Source: Pisolithus tinctorius (Eukaryota; Basidiomycota; Agaricomycetes; Boletales; Pisolithaceae). From it: a DNA stretch of 64,000 bases. The notes beneath the pieces are model-generated. The model had not been told where the DNA came from. It did no database searches and saw only the letters and a list, made by a program, of their open reading frames with translations. The position numbers were made by a program, and so were the translations under genes. This document shows positions 62,112 to 64,000 of the stretch, in pieces (the stretch's first letter is position 1; every line of letters begins with the position of its first letter). The stretch lies in NCBI GenBank assembly GCA_024663395.1, contig JANFAH010000010.1:992001-1056000 (forward strand), given 5' to 3'.

Positions 62112-64000
62112 GGTATGGGCCGGGTTTACCCAGGTAGTGGGAATGGAATTCTTGTATGAGTTCAGACACATTGTCCAGCTCTGTAGCTAGTACCCAAGTG
62201 GTTTCTTCATCAGTCCCCTCATAGCCAGTCCACTGGACTAAGTACTGAAGCCAACACTGGCAACACTGGTCAACCTTAGAGTCGAGGATTTCTGCTACCT
62301 CCAACTCTAGTTCACTGTTGAATTTGACTGGTGGGGGTGGTGGTTGAGTCTGGTTTGGGATGGTATTAGGGATGGCTGGCTCAAGTTGGGAGACATGGAA
62401 GACTGGGTGTACTGCACACATTGAGTCCAGCAGGCCCAGTCTGAATGAGTGGGTACTGGCCTGAGCCATGACCAGGTACAGTCCAAGGTTCATCTCCCAG
62501 AGCTTCTTGGATGGCTGAGTTGACTGGAAGTATTTGGCTTTGACATATACTTGGTCACTGACCTTGAAGTCCAGAGCCAGCATGTGTTTAGCATCAGCTG
62601 GGCCTTGGTATTGTTGTTGAGCAAGAGTCATTTCTTCCCATAGGTATTGGTGCAGTGAGTCTAAGTCAACTGCATAGTCACAAGCCCAAGCAGAAGCGAG
62701 GTCGCACTCTGGGTACACTGAGATGTTAGCGTGGTAGCCCTTATTGGCAAAGAATGGTGAGATACCAGTAGTAGCACTAGGGGCATTGTTGTAAGCAAAC
62801 TCGGCCAAAGGTAGTAGGTTGGCCCAGTTGTCCTGTTGGTAGTTACAGTAGACTCGGAGGTACTGTTCCAGTGTCTGGTTAGTTCTCTCAGTCTGGCCAT
62901 TACCTTCAGGGTGGTAACCCAAGGTGAAGTGTAAGCACATATCCAAGGCCTTACTGAGTGACCAGAAGAAGTGGGAGACAAACTCCAAGCCTCAGTCTGA
63001 GGTTACATGGGCTGGCACTCTGTGCTTCAAAAAGACATGGAGAAGCAATAGTTTGGCAAGTTCTGGGGCTGTGGTGGTGTGATGGGTAGGGATAAATATG
63101 GCCTGCTTGGAAAGCCAGTCAACTACTACAAGAATGGCTGTGAAGCTGGATGAGGCTGGGAGCTGTCAATGAAATCCATAGATATGGAATTCCATGGTTT
63201 CCCTGGCACCGGGAGTTGTTTGAGGAGGCCATAAGGCTGATGGCAGGGAACCTTAGCCTGAGCACAGGCCATACAGGACTAGACATAGTCTTTGATGAAT
63301 GTCCTGAGGCCAGGCCGGGTATACTCACACCATATGAGCTCTAGTGTGCAGTTTTGGCTGAAGTGGCCAGACAGAGGGTGGTCATGCTTGAGGCACAAGA
63401 CCCTAAGGCAAAGGTCATTTGAGTCTGGCACATAGATCCTTCCATCAAGCCGAAGGAAGCTGGTGTCATCTACTGACCACCAGGGATCAGACATGTTGGA
63501 TAGGTGGATTTGTGAGACTGGGTCATCCAGCAGTGTGGTCAGGATATCATTGTGTAATTTTTCTATATCCATTAAGGCAACTGTTTGTAAGACCAGGTAC
63601 TCAAGGTATGTCATGTGAAGGGAGAATGCTAGTTGCTCTTGGGTGAAGACTGGTCTCAGGTTCTGTGGGTTCACTCAGGCATAGCTGCTATCCCCCTCTT
63701 TGGGGTAGACATCCCATCATCTAGTTAGGGTGTTGGGCTTAGCCCCAAGCTTACCAGGCCTGAACCTGATGATCATATTGAACTGCAAAAGGAATTCAGA
63801 CCAGCAAGCTTGGCAGCGAGTGAGTACCTTAGAGGTAGAAAAGTACTCTAGGTTCTTATGGTCAGTGACAACATCAACTGGTGAGGCCGAACCTTCAAGG
63901 TAATGGTGCCAGGTCTGGAATGCTTCAAAGATTGCAAGCAATTCCTTGTCATGGGTATCATAGTTCAACTCTGGGGCCGTCAGAGTCCAGGAGTAGAAAG
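62112..64000 (-). pseudogene. pol: Element B pol (C-terminal half, runs off the window)
   Basis: Aligned with element A pol: chromodomain (YLVQWTGYEGTDEETTWVLA), integrase C-terminus, core ([20 protein letters not shown]), with TGA for the Arg of TSDRG near 63000. The zinc finger and linker (63279-63674) and RNase H (TDHKNLEYFSTSK near 63850) follow. The stop codon used by element A is changed (TAA to TCA), so the frame runs past it by about 130 codons. Catalytic positions are still mostly recognisable. Gag and the 5' LTR lie beyond the right edge. Confidence 0.9.

Noticed and set aside
61711..62115. Extra pol C-terminal domain in element B (about 130 additional codons)
   Set aside because: It results from loss of the stop codon found in element A. 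The added residues are read from the mirror of the antisense gene.

Overview
This window reads as transposon-packed DNA from a filamentous basidiomycete (Agaricomycetes-like). The evidence is multi-copy KDZ transposases with cysteine-cluster regions, short introns of about 50-60 nt with GTRNGT/YAG ends, chromodomain Ty3/gypsy retrotransposons, and a Gal4-type Zn2Cys6 gene. I see no ordinary host gene, rRNA or convincing tRNA. Almost everything is old and strongly CpG-depleted (CG changed to TG or CA). One CpG-rich, apparently intact retrotransposon (element A, 6850-14418) stands out. Family names and alignments come from reading the sequence by eye; no searches were run.

Layout. 1-3673: rearranged remnant of a family-2 gypsy element on the minus strand (antisense-gene tail, pol C-terminus, an inverted integrase piece, leader, LTR). 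3674-16474: an old KDZ transposon (KDZ-1) split by element A, which has a CACAG target duplication. It is followed by a palindromic minisatellite and a terminal repeat. 17053-27960: an old family-2 element (C) interrupted by a degenerate plus-strand gypsy element (D). 27961-29720: a second terminal repeat and minisatellite, inverted relative to the first. 31.4-34.2 kb: a decayed multi-exon gene of unknown function (gene Y, minus). 34.4-37.95 kb: tandem repeats and hairpin cassettes. 38.3-42.5 kb: a decayed uncharacterised gene (ORF-X) followed by a second KDZ transposase (KDZ-2). 42.5-49.2 kb: another gypsy-like element (E, minus), interrupted by a 1.58-kb foldback element. 50.2-57.1 kb: inverted fragments of an LTR element (G), a family-2 LTR, and a second ORF-X copy. 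57.3-59.5 kb: more hairpins and a small inverted-repeat element. 59.48-64.0 kb: a decayed relative of element A (element B), carrying a solo family-2 LTR and running off the window.

Most notable is a candidate self-regulatory circuit in element A. Besides gag and pol on the minus strand (joined by a clear -1 slippery site), it carries a spliced gene on the opposite strand between pol and the 3' LTR. That gene encodes a coiled-coil protein with a canonical Zn2Cys6 cluster. Each LTR has a CGG-N5-CCG palindrome, the format bound by Zn2Cys6 proteins, about 20 bp upstream of the sense TATA box. Relatives of the antisense gene sit in the same place in several decayed elements here. A second notable signal is a set of cassettes of hairpins with constant CCAA-type loops and varying but fully paired stems, lying upstream of both ORF-X copies.
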